A DNA stretch of 64,000 nt. Origin: Pontibacter sp. HSC-36F09 (GTDB lineage Bacteria; Bacteroidota; Bacteroidia; Cytophagales; Hymenobacteraceae). How positions within the stretch are numbered: position 1 is the first letter of the stretch; each line of letters opens with the position of its first letter. Below, piece after piece: positions 63,723-64,000 of this stretch. Both the position numbers and the translations under genes were made by a program. A model generated the notes under the pieces. It was not told the origin of the DNA, did not search any database, and saw only the letters and a program-made list of their open reading frames with translations. The DNA lies in the NCBI RefSeq assembly GCF_024171605.1, contig NZ_JALKAA010000002.1, forward strand, positions 310,001 to 374,000, written 5' to 3'.

Positions 63723-64000
63723 ATGTCTTATAATCTGCTTAAAGGAAAGAAAGGAATCATTTTCGGAGCGCTTGACGAAAAGTCTATTGCCTGGAAAGTG
63801 GCCATGCGTGCCAAGGAAGAGGGCGCTGAGTTTGTGTTGACCAACGCTCCGATCGCGATGCGTATGGGGGAGATCAACAAATTGGCAGAAGCCTGCAACG
63901 CGCAGATTATACCTGCTGATGCCACTTCTGTAGAGGATCTGGAAAACCTGTTCGCCAAAGCACAGGAGATTTTAGGCGGTAAACTCGACTTCGTACTGCA
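63723..64000 (+). CDS. fabI: Enoyl-[acyl-carrier-protein] reductase, N-terminal part (cut by window end)
   Basis: 92 codons to the window edge with no stop. MSYNLLKGKKGIIFGALDEK then SIAWKVAMRAKEEGAEFVLT is the divergent-SDR N-terminus of FabI (NAD loop G-x-x-x-x-x-S-I-A-W), and the D-A-T-S-V-E-D-L stretch fits the adenine-binding strand. FabI reduces trans-2-enoyl-ACP in fatty-acid elongation. The catalytic Tyr/Lys lie outside the window. Confidence 0.9.
   Translation, partial: MSYNLLKGKKGIIFGALDEKSIAWKVAMRAKEEGAEFVLTNAPIAMRMGEINKLAEACNAQIIPADATSVEDLENLFAKAQEILGGKLDFVL

Overview
The window is from a Bacteroidota chromosome, most likely a Cytophagales/Hymenobacteraceae (Pontibacter-like) organism. 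Evidence is two Oar-type TonB receptors, a PorD (DUF4835) type IX secretion protein, Rpb6-like omega, BshA (bacillithiol), a NagZ/beta-lactamase fusion, a SerB-SerA fusion, TTG-N19/20-TAnnTTTG promoters and almost no Shine-Dalgarno sequences. Genus is inference.

Layout. 1-2474: end of an MFS transporter, then cysE and a cysteine synthase. 2533-4969: a DUF2267 protein and a standalone SIR2-like protein that has lost both usual catalytic positions (Asn to Ser132, His to Asn174). 5272-14054: an 8.8-kb element integrated into the 3' half of tRNA-Ala(GGC), with a 47-bp exact core duplication inside a roughly 120-bp imperfect repeat. It carries a tyrosine integrase, an unknown 462-aa protein, an AlpA-like HTH protein, a small HTH-like protein, a DUF3987 protein, a BT4734/PriCT_2 primase-like protein, an HTH protein and a P27-type terminase small subunit. 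It has no capsid, portal, large terminase, relaxase or conjugation gene. This is the gene set of a phage-inducible chromosomal island (phage satellite) and is the best candidate here for an undescribed system.

14204-24679: two tandem Oar-like receptors, an NlpC/P60 lipoprotein, a GlcD-like oxidase and an alpha/beta hydrolase. 25265-27584: ugd plus a UDP-xylose synthase, visibly GC-richer than the flanks, behind a 585-bp gene-free leader with a 17-bp inverted repeat. 27668-41454: a TPR protein, an M42 peptidase, a membrane pyrophosphatase, hpt, adk, obgE, grpE-dnaJ, an ABC exporter pair, a gene broken by an in-frame TAA, ChaN, a small membrane protein and IscA. 41611-55882: a membrane-anchored protein, SerB-SerA fusion, bshA, NagZ/beta-lactamase fusion, mutL, two rhomboids, mdh and tilS. 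55999-64000: an envelope/housekeeping run of ostA, bamD, rpoZ, coaC/coaB (split by a frame change), porD, a small SH3-like protein, a second frame broken by an in-frame TAA, recN and the start of fabI.

A heptamer, AGGTATA/TATACCT, occurs about 110 times by hand count (about 8 expected by chance), in genes and between them, often as inverted pairs, but only once in the 8.8-kb element. It is a host-genome signature of unknown role and marks the element as foreign.
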